From contig CM049311.1 in the NCBI GenBank assembly GCA_026874595.1, forward strand, positions 32,135,176-32,199,175: a DNA stretch of 64,000 bases, given 5' to 3'. The DNA is from Sipunculus nudus (lineage: Eukaryota > Annelida > Sipuncula > Golfingiida > Sipunculidae). A program made the position numbers and the translations under genes. Positions 49,301 through 61,300 of this stretch are shown here, one piece after another (the first letter of the stretch is position 1; the number at the start of each line of letters is the position of its first letter). The notes under the pieces were generated by a model. The model had not been told where the DNA came from and did not search any database. It saw only the letters and a program-made list of their open reading frames with translations.

Positions 49301-52300
49301 AGCTTATTGATTGTCACACATTGTCACTGCGACAGATTGTAGCTTATTAATTGTCACATATAGTCACTGTGACAGTATTATAGCTATTTGAATGTTGCAT
49401 TGATCCCTGCTACAGTATTTTTAGCTTATTAATTCTCACATTGTCACTGTGGCAGTATTATAGCTTATTAATTGTCGCATATAGTTGCGACACTATTGTG
49501 GCTTATTAATTGTCGGATAAAGTCACTGCGACAGTATTGTAGCTTATCACTCGTCCCATAGTCACCGCGACATTATTATAGCCTATTAATTGTCACATTA
49601 AGTCACTAGTGTAACAGTATTGTAGCTCATTAATTTTCGCACATTAATTGTCACACATTATGGCAGAAGTAGAATATTCACTAGGCAATGTGTCACAAAC
49701 TGTCTCACGTGTCACTGAAACAGTATTGTACATGGCCACTGCCACAGTATTGTAGCTTATTAATTGTCTCACACTGTCAATGGGACAGTATTATAGCTTA
49801 TTAATTGATGCTTATAGTGACAGCGACAGTGTTTCAGCTTATTAATTGTCGCATAAAGTCACTGCGACAGTATTGTAGCTTATCAATTGTCATACATTGT
49901 TACTGTGACAGGATAAAAGCTTATCAATTGTTGCATATAGTAACTGCAACAGGCTTGTAACTAATTAATTGTCGCACATTGTCACTGAGGGAGTTTTTTA
50001 GCATATTAATTGTCGCACATTGTCACTGAGACAGTGTTGTAGCTTATTAATTGTCTCACATTGTCACCGAGACAGTATGATAGCTTATTATTTGTCACAT
50101 ATAGTGACTGCGACAGTATTATAGCTGATTAATTGTCGCCTATAGTCACTGCGACAATATTGTAACTTATTACTTGTCTCATTTTGTCACTGACAGTATT
50201 GTTGCTTATTACTTGTTGCACATAGTCCCTGTGACATTATTATAGCCTATTAATTGTCACATTAAGTCACTAGTGTAACAGTATTGTAGCTCATTAATTT
50301 TCGCACATTAATTGTCACACATTATGGCAGAAGTAGAATATTCACTAGGCAATGTGTCACAAACTGTCTGACGTGTCGACAGCACTGTCGTCGTCGTCGT
50401 CGTCATTGGCAGAACCATCAGGGAGGCAGCTTTGCTGTGACTGTCGTCGTCGGCAGTGCTGCCGCCACAAACTACTCCAAGAGGCCAGCACTGTCGTCGT
50501 CGTCGTCGTCATTGGCAGAACCATCAGGGAGTAAGCTTTGCTGTGACTGTCGTCGTCGGCAGTGCTGCCGCCACAAACTACTCCAAGAGGCCAGCACTGT
50601 CGTCGTCGTCGTCGTCATTGGCAGAACCAAGAGGGAGACAGCTTTGCTGTGACTGTCGTCGTCGGCAGTGCTGCCGCTACAAACTACTCCAAGAAGCCAG
50701 CACTGTCGTCGTCGTCGTCGTCGTCATTGGCAGAACCATCAGGGAGTAAGCTTTGCTGTGACTGTCGTCGTCTGCAGTGCTGCCGCCACAAACTACTCCA
50801 AGAGGCCAGCACTGTCGTCGTTGTCGTCGTCATTGGTAGAACCATCAGGGAGTAAGCTTTGCTGTGACTGTCGTCGTCGGCAGTGCTGCCGCCACAAACT
50901 ACTCCAAGAGGCCAGCACTGTCGTCGTCGTCATTGGGAGAACCATCAGGGAGGCAGCTTTGCTGTGACTGTCGTCGTCGGCGGTGCTGCCGCCACAAACT
51001 ACTCCAAGAGGCCAGCACTGTCGTCGTCATCGTTGTCATTGGCAGAACCATCAGGGAGGCAGCTTATTGGCAGAACCATCAGGGAGGCAGCTTTGCTGTG
51101 ACTGTCGTCGTCGGCAGTGATGCCGCCACAAACTACTCCAAGAGGCCAGCACTGTCGTCGTCGTCGTCGTCGTCATTGGCAGAACCATCAGGGAGTAAGC
51201 TTTGCTGTGACTGTCGTCGTCGGCAGTGCTGCCGCCAGAAACTACTCCAAGAAGCCAGCACTGTCGTCGTCGTCGTCATTGGCAGAACCATCAGGGAGTA
51301 AGCTTTGCTGTGACTGTCGTTGTCGGTAGTGCTGCCGCTACAAACTACTCCAAGAAGCCAGCACTGTCGTCGTCGTAGTCATTGGCAGAACCAACATGGA
51401 GGCAGCTTTGCTGTGACTGTCGTCGTCGGCAGTGCTGCCGCCACAAACTACTCCAAGAGGCCAGCACTGTCGTCGTCGTCGTCATTGGCAGAACCATCAG
51501 GGAGTAAGCTTTGCTGTGACTGTCGTCGTCGGCAGTGCTGCCGCCACAAACTACTCCAAGAAGCCAGCACTGTCGTCGTCATCGTCGTCATTGGCAGAAC
51601 CAACAGGGAGGCAGCTTTGCTGTGACTGTCGTCGTCGGCAGTGCTGCTGCCACAAACTACTCCAAGAGGCCAGCACTGTCGTCGTCGTCGTCATTGGCAG
51701 AACCATCAGGGAGGCAGCTTTGCTGTGCCTGTCGTCGTCGGCAGTGCTGCCGCCACAAACTACTCCAAGAGGCCAGCACTGTCGTCGTCGTGGTCGTCGT
51801 CATTGGCGGAACCATCAGGGAGGCAGCTTTGCTGTGACTGTCGTCGTCGGCAGTGCTGCCGCCATAAACTACTCCAAGAGGCCAGCACTGTCGTCGTCGT
51901 CGTCGTCATTGGCAGGACCAACAGGGAGGCAGCTTTGCTGTGACTGTCGTCGTCGGCAGTGCTGCCGCCACAAACTACTCCCAGAAGCCAGCACTGTCGT
52001 CGTCGTCGTCGTCATTGGCAGAACCATCAGGCAGTAAGCTTTGCTCTGACTGTCGTCGTCGGCAGTGCTGCCGCCACAAACTACTCCAAGAGGCCAGCAC
52101 TGTTGTCGTCATCGTCATTGGCAGAACCATCAGGGAGTAAGCTTTGCTGTGACTGTCGTCGGCAGTGCTGCCGCCACAAACTACTCCAAGAAGCCAGCAC
52201 TGTCGTCGTCGTCGTCGTCATTGGCAGAACCAACAGGGCGGCAGCTTTGCTGTGACTGTCGTCGTCGGCAGTGCTGCCGCCACAAACTACTCCAAGAGGC

Positions 52301-55300
52301 CAGCACTGTTGTCGTCGTCGTCATTGGCAGAACCATCAGGGAGCAAGCTTTGCTGTGACTGTAGTCGTCGGCAGTGCTGCCGCCACAAACTACTCCAAGA
52401 AGCCAGCACTGTCGTCGTCGTCGTCGTCATTGGCAGAACCAACAGGGCGGCAGCTTTGCCGTGACTGTCGTCGTCGGCAGTGCTGCCGCCACAAACTACT
52501 CCAAGAGGCCAGCACTGTCGTCGTCGTCGTCATTGGCAGAACCATCAGGGAGGCAGCTTTGCTGTGCCTGTCGTCGTCGGCAGTGCTGCCGCCACAAACT
52601 ACTCCAAGAGGCCAGCACTGTCGTCGTCGTCGTCATTGGCGGAACCATCAGGGAGGCAGCTTTGCTGTGACTGTCGTCGTCGGCAGTGCTGCCGCCATAA
52701 ACTACTCCAAGAGGCCAGCACTGTTGTCGTCGTCGTCATTGGCAGAACCAACAGGGAGGCAGCTTTGCTGTGACTGTCGTCGTCGGCAGTGCTGCCGCCA
52801 CAAACTACTACAAGAACCCAGCACTGTCGTCGTCGTAGTCATTGGCAAACCAACAGGGAGGCAGCTTTGCTGTGACTGTCGTCGTCGGCAGTGCTGCCGC
52901 CACAAACTACTCCAAGAGGCCAGCACTGTCGTCGTCGTCGTCATTGGCAGAACCATCAGGGAGTAAGCTTTGCTGTGACTGTCGTCGTCGGCAGTGCTGC
53001 CGCCACAAACTACTCCAAGAAGCCAGCACTGTCGTCGTCATCTTCGTCATTGGCAGAACCAACAGGGAGGCAGCTTTGCTGTGACTGTCGTCGTCAGCAG
53101 TGCTGCTGCCACAAACTACTCCAAGAGGCCAGCACTGTCGTCGTCGTCGTCATTGGCAGAACCATCAGGGAGGCAGCTTTGGTGTGCCTGTCGTCGTCGG
53201 CAGTGCTGCCGCCACAAACTACTCCAAGAGGCCAGCACTGTCGTCGTCGTCGTCGTCGTCATTGGCGGAACCATCAGGGAGGCAGCTTTGCTGTGACTGT
53301 CGTCGTCGGCAGTGCTGCCGCCAGAAACTACTCCAAGAGGCCAGCACTGTCGTCGTCGTCGTCGTCGTCATTGGCAGAACCAACAGGGAGGCAGCTTTGC
53401 TGTGACTGTCGTCGTCGGCAGTGCTGCCGCCACAAACTACTCCCAGAAGCCAGCACTGTCGTCGTCGTCGTCGTCATTGGCAGAACCATCAGGCAGTAAG
53501 CTTTGCTCTGACTGTCGTCGTCGGCAGTGCTGCTGCCACAAACTACTCCAAGAGGCCAGCACTGTCGTCGTCGTCGTCGTCGTCATTGGCAGAACCAACA
53601 GGGAGGCAGCTTTGCTGTGACTGTCGTCGTTGGCAGTGCTGCCGCCACAAACTACTCCCAGAAGCCAGCACTGTCGTCGTCGTCATTGGCAGAACCATCA
53701 GGGAGTAAGCTTTGCTCTGACTGTCGTCGTCGGCAGTGCTGCCGCCACAAACTACTCCAAGAGGCCAGCACTGTCGTCATCGTCGTCGTCGTCATTGGCA
53801 GAACCATCAGGGAGTAAGCTTTGCTGTGACTGTCGTCTTCGGCAGTGCTGCCGCCATGAACTACTCCAAGAAGCCAGCACTGTCGTCGTCGTCATTGGCA
53901 GAACCATCAGGGAGTAAGCTTTGCTGTGACTATCGTCGTCGGCAGTGCTGCCGCCATGAACTACTCTAAGAGGCCAGCACTGTCGTCGTCGTCGTCGTCA
54001 TTGGCAGAACCAACAGGGAGGCAGCTTTGCTGTGACTGTCGTCGTTGGCAGTGCTGCCGCCACAAAATACTCCCAGAAGCCAGCACTGTCGTCGTCGTCG
54101 TCGTCATTGGCAGAACCATCAGGGAGGCAGCTTTGCTGTGCCTGTCGTCGTCGGCAGTGCTGCCGCCACAAACTACTCCAAGAGGCCAGCACTGTCGTCG
54201 TCGTCGTCGTCGTCATTAGCGGAACCATCAGGGAGGCAGCTTTGCTGTGACTGTCGTCGTCGGCAGTGCTGCCGCCACAAACTACTCCAAGAGGCCAGCA
54301 CTGTCGTCGTCGTCATTGGCAGAACCATCAGGGAGGCAGCTTTGCTGTGACTGTCGTCGTCGGCGGTGCTGCCGCCACAAACTACTCCAAGAGGCCAGCA
54401 CTGTCGTCGTCATCGTTGTCATTGGCAGAACCATCAGGGAGGCAGCTTATTGGCAGAACCATCAGGGAGGCAGCTTTGCTGTGACTGTCGTCGTCGGCAG
54501 TGATGCCGCCACAAACTACTCCAAGAGGCCAGCACTGTCGTCGTCGTCGTCGTCGTCATTGGCAGAACCATCAGGGAGTAAGCTTTGCTGTGACTGTCGT
54601 CGTCGGCAGTGCTGCCGCCAGAAACTACTCCAAGAAGCCAGCACTGTCGTCGTCGTCGTCATTGGCAGAACCATCAGGGAGTAAGCTTTGCTGTGACTGT
54701 CATTGTCGGTAGTGCTGCTGCCACAAACTACTCCAAGAAGCCAGCACTGTCGTCGTCGTAGTCATTGGCAGAACCAACATGGAGGCAGCTTTGCTGTGAC
54801 TGTCGTCGTCGGCAGTGTTGCCGCCACAAACTACTCCAAGAGGCCAGCACTGTCGTCGTCGTCGTCATTGGCAGAACCATCAGGGAGTAAGCTTTGCTGT
54901 GACTGTCGTCGTCGGCAGTGCTGCCGCCACAAACTACTCCAAGAAGCCAGCACTGTCGTCGTCATCGTCGTCATTGGCAGAACCAACAGGGAGGCAGCTT
55001 TGCTGTGACTGTCGTCGTCGGCAGTGCTGCTGCCACAAACTACTCCAAGAGGCCAGCACTGTCGTCGTCGTCGTCATTGGCAGAACCATCAGGGAGGCAG
55101 CTTTGCTGTGCCTGTCGTCGTCGGCAGTGCTGCCGCCACAAACTACTCCAAGAGGCCAGCACTGTCGTCGTCGTGGTCGTCGTCATTGGCGGAACCATCA
55201 GGGAGGCAGCTTTGCTGTGACTGTCGTCGTCGGCAGTGCTGCCGCCATAAACTACTCCAAGAGGCCAGCACTGTCGTCGTCGTCGTCGTCATTGGCAGGA

Positions 55301-58300
55301 CCAACAGGGAGGCAGCTTTGCTGTGACTGTCGTCGTCGGCAGTGCTGCCGCCACAAACTACTCCCAGAAGCCAGCACTGTCGTCGTCGTCGTCGTCATTG
55401 GCAGAACCAACAGGGCGGCAGCTTTGCTGTGACTGTCGTCGTCGGCAGTGCTGCCGCCACAAACTACTCCAAGAGGCCAGCACTGTTGTCGTCGTCGTCA
55501 TTGGCAGAACCATCAGGGAGCAAGCTTTGCTGTGACTGTAGTCGTTGGCAGTGCTGCCGCCACAAACTACTCCAAGAAGCCAGCACTGTCGTCGTCGTGG
55601 TCGTCATTGGCAGAACCAACAGGGCGGCAGCTTTGCCGTGACTGTCGTCGTCGGCAGTGCTGCCGCCACAAACTACTCCAAGAGGCCAGCACTGTCGTCG
55701 TCGTCGTCATTGGCAGAACCATCAGGGAGGCAGCTTTGCTGTGCCTGTCGTCGTCGGCAGTGCTGCCGCCACAAACTACTCCAAGAGGCCAGCACTGTCG
55801 TCGTCGTCGTCATTGGCGGAACCATCAGGGAGGCAGCTTTGCTGTGACTGTCGTCGTCGGCAGTGCTGCCGCCATAAACTACTCCAAGAGGCCAGCACTG
55901 TCGTCGTCGTCGTCGTCATTGGCAGGACCAACAGGGAGGCAGCTTTGCTGTGACTGTCGTCGTCGGCAGTGCTGCCGCCACAAACTACTCCCAGAAGCCA
56001 GCACTGTCGTCGTCGTCGTCGTCATTGGCAGAACCAACAGGGCGGCAGCTTTGCTGTGACTGTCGTCGTCGGCAGTGCTGCCGCCACAAACTACTCCAAG
56101 AGGCCAGCACTGTTGTCGTCGTCGTCATTGGCAGAACCATCAGGGAGCAAGCTTTGCTGTGACTGTAGTCGTTGGCAGTGCTGCCGCCACAAACTACTCC
56201 AAGAAGCCAGCACTGTCGTCGTCGTGGTCGTCATTGGCAGAACCAACAGGGCGGCAGCTTTGCCGTGACTGTCGTCGTCGGCAGTGCTGCCGCCACAAAC
56301 TACTCCAAGAGGCCAGCACTGTCGTCGTCGTCGTCATTGGCAGAACCATCAGGGAGGCAGCTTTGCTGTGCCTGTCGTCGTCGGCAGTGCTGCCGCCACA
56401 AACTACTCCAAGAGGCCAGCACTGTCGTCGTCGTCGTCATTGGCGGAACCATCAGGGAGGCAGCTTTGCTGTGACTGTCGTCGTCGGCAGTGCTGCCGCC
56501 ATAAACTACTCCAAGAGGCCAGCACTGTTGTCGTCGTCGTCATTGGCAGAACCAACAGGGAGGCAGCTTTGCTGTGACTGTCGTCGTCGGCAGTGCTGCC
56601 GCCATAAACTACTCCAAGAAGCCAGCACTGTCGTTGTCGTCGTCATTGGCAGAACCATCAGGGAGTAAGCTTTGCTGTGACTGTCGTCGTCGGCAGTGCT
56701 GCCGCCACAAACTACTCCAAGAAGCCAGCACTGTCATCGTCGTCGTCGTCATTGGCAGAACCAACAGGGAGGCAGCTTTGCTGTGACTGTCGTCGTCGGC
56801 AGTGCTGCCGCCACAAACTACTACAAGAACCCAGCACTGTCGTCGTCGTAGTCATTGGCAGAACCAACAGGGAGGCAGCTTTGCTGTGACTGTCGTCGTC
56901 GGCAGTGCTGCCGCCACAAACTACTCCAAGAGGCCAGCACTGTCGTCGTCGTCGTCATTGGCAGAACCATCAGGGAGTAAGCTTTGCTGTGACTGTCGTC
57001 ATCGGCAGTGCTGCCGCCACAAACTACTCCAAGAAGCCAGCACTGTCGTCGTCATCGTCGTCATTGGCAGAACCAACAGGGAGGCAGCTTTGCTGTGACT
57101 GTCGTCGTCAGCAGTGCTGCTGCCACAAACTACTCCAAGAGGCCAGCACTGTCGTCGTCGTCGTCATTGGCAGAACCATCAGGGAGGCAGCTTTGGTGTG
57201 CCTGTCGTCGTCGGCAGTGCTGCCGCCACAAACTACTCCAAGAGGCCAGCACTGTCGTCGTCGTCGTCGTCGTCATTGGCGGAACCATCAGGGAGGCAGC
57301 TTTGCTGTGACTGTCGTCGTCGGCAGTGCTGCCGCCATAAACTACTCTAAGAGGCCAGCACTGTCGTCGTCGTCGTCGTCATTGGCAGAACCATCAGGGA
57401 GGCAGCTTTGCTGTGACTGTCGTCGTCGGCAGTGCTGCCGCCACAAACTACTCCCAGAAGCCAGCACTGTCGTCGTCGTCGTCGTCATTGGCAGAACCAT
57501 CAGGCAGTAAGCTTTGTTCTGACTGTCGTCGTCGGCAGTGCTGCCGCCACAAACTACTCCAAGAGGCCAGCACTGTCGTCGTCGTCGTCGTCGTCATTGG
57601 CAGAACCATCAGGGAGGCAGCTTTGCTGTGACTGTCGTCGTCGGCAGTGCTGCCGCCATAAACTACTCCAAGAGGCCAGCACTGTTGTCGTCGTCGTCAT
57701 TGGCAGAACCAACAGGGAGGCAGCTTTGCTGTGACTGTCGTCGTTGGCAGTGCTGCCGCCACAAACTACTCCCAGAAGCCAGCACTGTCGTCGTCGTCGT
57801 CGTCATTGGCAGAACCATCAGGGAGTAAGCTTTGCTCTGACTGTCGTCGTCGGCAGTGCTGCCGCCACAAACTACTCCAAGAGGCCAGCACTGTCGTCAT
57901 TGTCGTCGTCGTCATTGGCAGAACCATCAGGGAGTAAGCTTTGCTGTGACTGTCGTCTTCGGCAGTGCTGCCGCCATAAACTACTCCAAGAAGCCAGCAC
58001 TGTCGTCGTCGTCATTGGCAGAACCATCAGGGAGTAAGCTTTGCTGTGACTATCGTCGTCGGCAGTGCTGCCGCCATGAACTACTCTAAGAGGCCAGCAC
58101 TGTCGTCGTCGTCGTCGTCATTGGCAGAACCAACAGGGAGGCAGCTTTGCTGTGACTGTCGTCGTTGGCAGTGCTGCCGCCACAAACTACTCCCAGAAGC
58201 CAGCACTGTCGTCGTCGTCGTCGTCATTGGCAGAACCATCAGGGAGTAAGCTTTGCTCTGACTGTCGTCGTCGGCAGTGCTGCCGCCACAAACTACTCCA

Positions 58301-61300
58301 AGAGGCCAGCACTGTCGTCGTCGTCGTTGTCATTGGCAGAACCATCAGGGAGGCAGCTTTGCTGTGACTGTCGTCGTCGGCAGTGCTGCCGCCACAAACT
58401 ACTCCAAGAGGCCAGCACTGTCGTCGTCGTTGTCGTCGTCATTGGCAGAACCATCAGGGAGTAAGCTTTGCTGTGACTGTCGTCTTCGGCAGTGCTGCCA
58501 CCATAAACTACTCCAAGAAGCCAGCACTGTCGTCGTCGTCATTGGCAGAACCATCAGGGAGTAAGCTTTGCTGTGACTATCGTCGTCGGCAGTGCTGCCG
58601 CCATGAACTACTCTAAGAGGCCAGCACTGTCGTCGTCGTCATCGTCATTGGCAGAACCAACAGGGAGGCAGCTTTGCTGTGACTGTCGTCGTTGGCAGTG
58701 CTGCCGCCACAAACTACTCCCAGAAGCCAGCACTGTCGTCGTCGTCGTCATTGGCAGAACCATCAGGGAGTAAGCTTTGCTCTGACTGTCGTCGTCGGCA
58801 GTGCTGCCGCCACAAACTACTCCAAGAGGCCAGCACTGTCGTCGTCGTCGTCATTGGCAGAACCATCAGGGAGGCAGCTTTGCTGTGACTGTCGTCGTCA
58901 GCAGTGCTGCCGCCACAAACTACTCCAAGAGGCCAGCACTGTCGTCGTCGTTGTTGTCGTCATTGGCAGAACCATCAGGGAGTAAGCTTTGCTGTGACTG
59001 TTGTCGTCGGCAGTGCTGCCGCCATAAACTACTCCAAGAAGCCAGCACTGTCGTCGTCGTCGTCATTGGCAGAACCATCAGGGAGTAAGCTTTGCTGTGA
59101 CTGTCGTCGTCGGCAGTGCTGCCGCCACAAACTACTCCAAGAAGCCAGCACTGTCGTCGTCGTTGTCATTGGCAGAACCAACAGGGAGGCAGCTTTGCTG
59201 TGACTGTCGTCGTCGGCAGTGCTGCCGCCACAAACTACTCCAAAAGGCCAGCACTGTCGTCGTCGTCGTCATCATTGGCGGAACCATCAGGGAGGCAGCT
59301 TTGCTGTGACTGTCGTCGTCGGCAGTGCTGCCGCCACAAACTACTCCAAGAGGCCAGCACTGTTGTCGTCAACAGTGCATATGCATCCTTAGCATGTAGA
59401 TGCATCCAGGGTAGGCAGATGCATCTGAATGAATGTGCACACTGTGAGTCCTGGATGCATTTGGGGAGTGTGTCTTCAGTTGGTGATCCTCCGTGCCCCT
59501 TGCATCCACAGTGTTAGAAAGGTTTATGGGAAATCAACATATATATGCTACATATAAGGTTGATAGGGACATGGAGGATTCCCCAATGTTTCAGCTTGGC
59601 TAGAACAGATCAATATTTGAAAAAGGGGTTTGACACATTGATATATTATAAATGTACCAGTTCTTTTGAATTTTGTTGATAAACAAATGGAGTATTTATG
59701 ATAAAATCACAATTCATTTCGTGAATTCAGTATTATGACTTTTAAACGGATGGTAGCTTTCATTTTCTTAATTTGCAATCCTTGCTTTGTAACCCACAGT
59801 TTGTGCTGCCATGGAACCATGATGCCTACATCGCCTCCCAATACAGGGTACTGCCCGCGTGTATTACAAGTTGACAAAATATATTAGCTCCTCTTAGAAA
59901 AGGATTCCTGGAAGTGCAAAACACTGTTTTATAGTGGATTTACCTCAGGCTCTGGTAACAATGATGAATAATGTTCTTCAGACACATATGAGACGTGGAT
60001 AAAAATAAGCAATATAAATTGCGTCAGTTTTGGATAATTATGCCTTTTATGTCAGGTGTATAAAATGACAAGTTGGACGACAGGCTACATGAATGAAACT
60101 GCCTGCCTGGCCATGTCCAGGGCTCTGTGCACAATGTTAAAAGATGGGCTGTATACAGTATAAGATATTGGAGCCTAGCTGGGTCTACTGAACATGGTGA
60201 CTGACACCTGCTGACCTCTTCATAGCGTTTATACAAGAAATTCCATGCGACAACCGTGACGTCACAGTTACGTCATTCCATTATGACGGCAAAGATTTCA
60301 CATACAACGCCGTTCAGTTTGGCCAAGTTAGCTATGCACTTCTTACATAAAGTAAACAACACATGATGGAAGTTGTTTTTAATACATTATCACTGACTTC
60401 ATATAAAATTAGGTCGTTTTCTAGGAATTCAGCGTATCGCTAAGGACACAGATTATATATCAAGGTAGAAAAGAAAACGTGAAAAAACAGTGTTTCACGG
60501 TTGGTGGAAAGGACTATAAATATTCAAGGTTTTTTACTTCTTCAGTGTTTCACAAGGGTTTCAGTTTCGCAAGGTACCATACAGTTACATACACATTGTA
60601 TGTAACCATCATCATATCAATTACCTTTGATGTATGCAAAAACTTAACAATTGCACCAGAAGCTAAGGGAATATGGATCAAGTGGAAATTCTTCATTTAG
60701 TAATTGCAAATATACAAAAGTATTGGTATTTTTTAAGTTATCAATCTTTGAATTGCAGGATCCATAAAATGTATGATAATAATATTGACACTACCATCAC
60801 AATACATGTGAGATGCCATTGAGAGTATAGAATAAATTACTGTTCATCTGTGCAGATGTGCTGTCTTATTCACAAAGGTTTTATTTCTGTGACAATAACC
60901 CTTCAATAAAACTGCAATATTAAACCATCTCGAACAGAAGTAAACCTCAATATATTAAGGATGGTCAGACTTGTGCTTTACCATTTCTGTGACAGAGTGG
61001 GGAAAAATTATTTATGGTAGTTGTTTTAAATACTTTTGGACAAATTTAAATTTGTTAAAAATGTTTGTGGTTTAATGTTAGATATTGTATATATGAAACA
61101 ATATTCAAACACTGTAAACCCTCACCCTGATGCGATCTTGGAAGTGAAAAATGAACTACAATTTGATATTTATTTTACCTGTTATTGAAGAGACCTGCCT
61201 CATGTAAAATTTTCAAGTGGATTGTTTTGTAAATTGCGAGTTGCCAGTCCAAATAGACATGTACACATACATGCTACAGACATGCCCAAAGGCAAGAGTG

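Noticed and set aside
44990-59370. CRISPR-like array
   Set aside because: There are no unique spacers between constant repeats. The unit is continuous, the surrounding genes are eukaryotic and the array is inverted.
45000-59517. Dozens of overlapping 60-230 codon open frames rich in Ser, Val, Arg and Cys on both strands
   Set aside because: They are translations of the 106-bp satellite unit in shifting frames, inside an intron, with no start context or splice signals.
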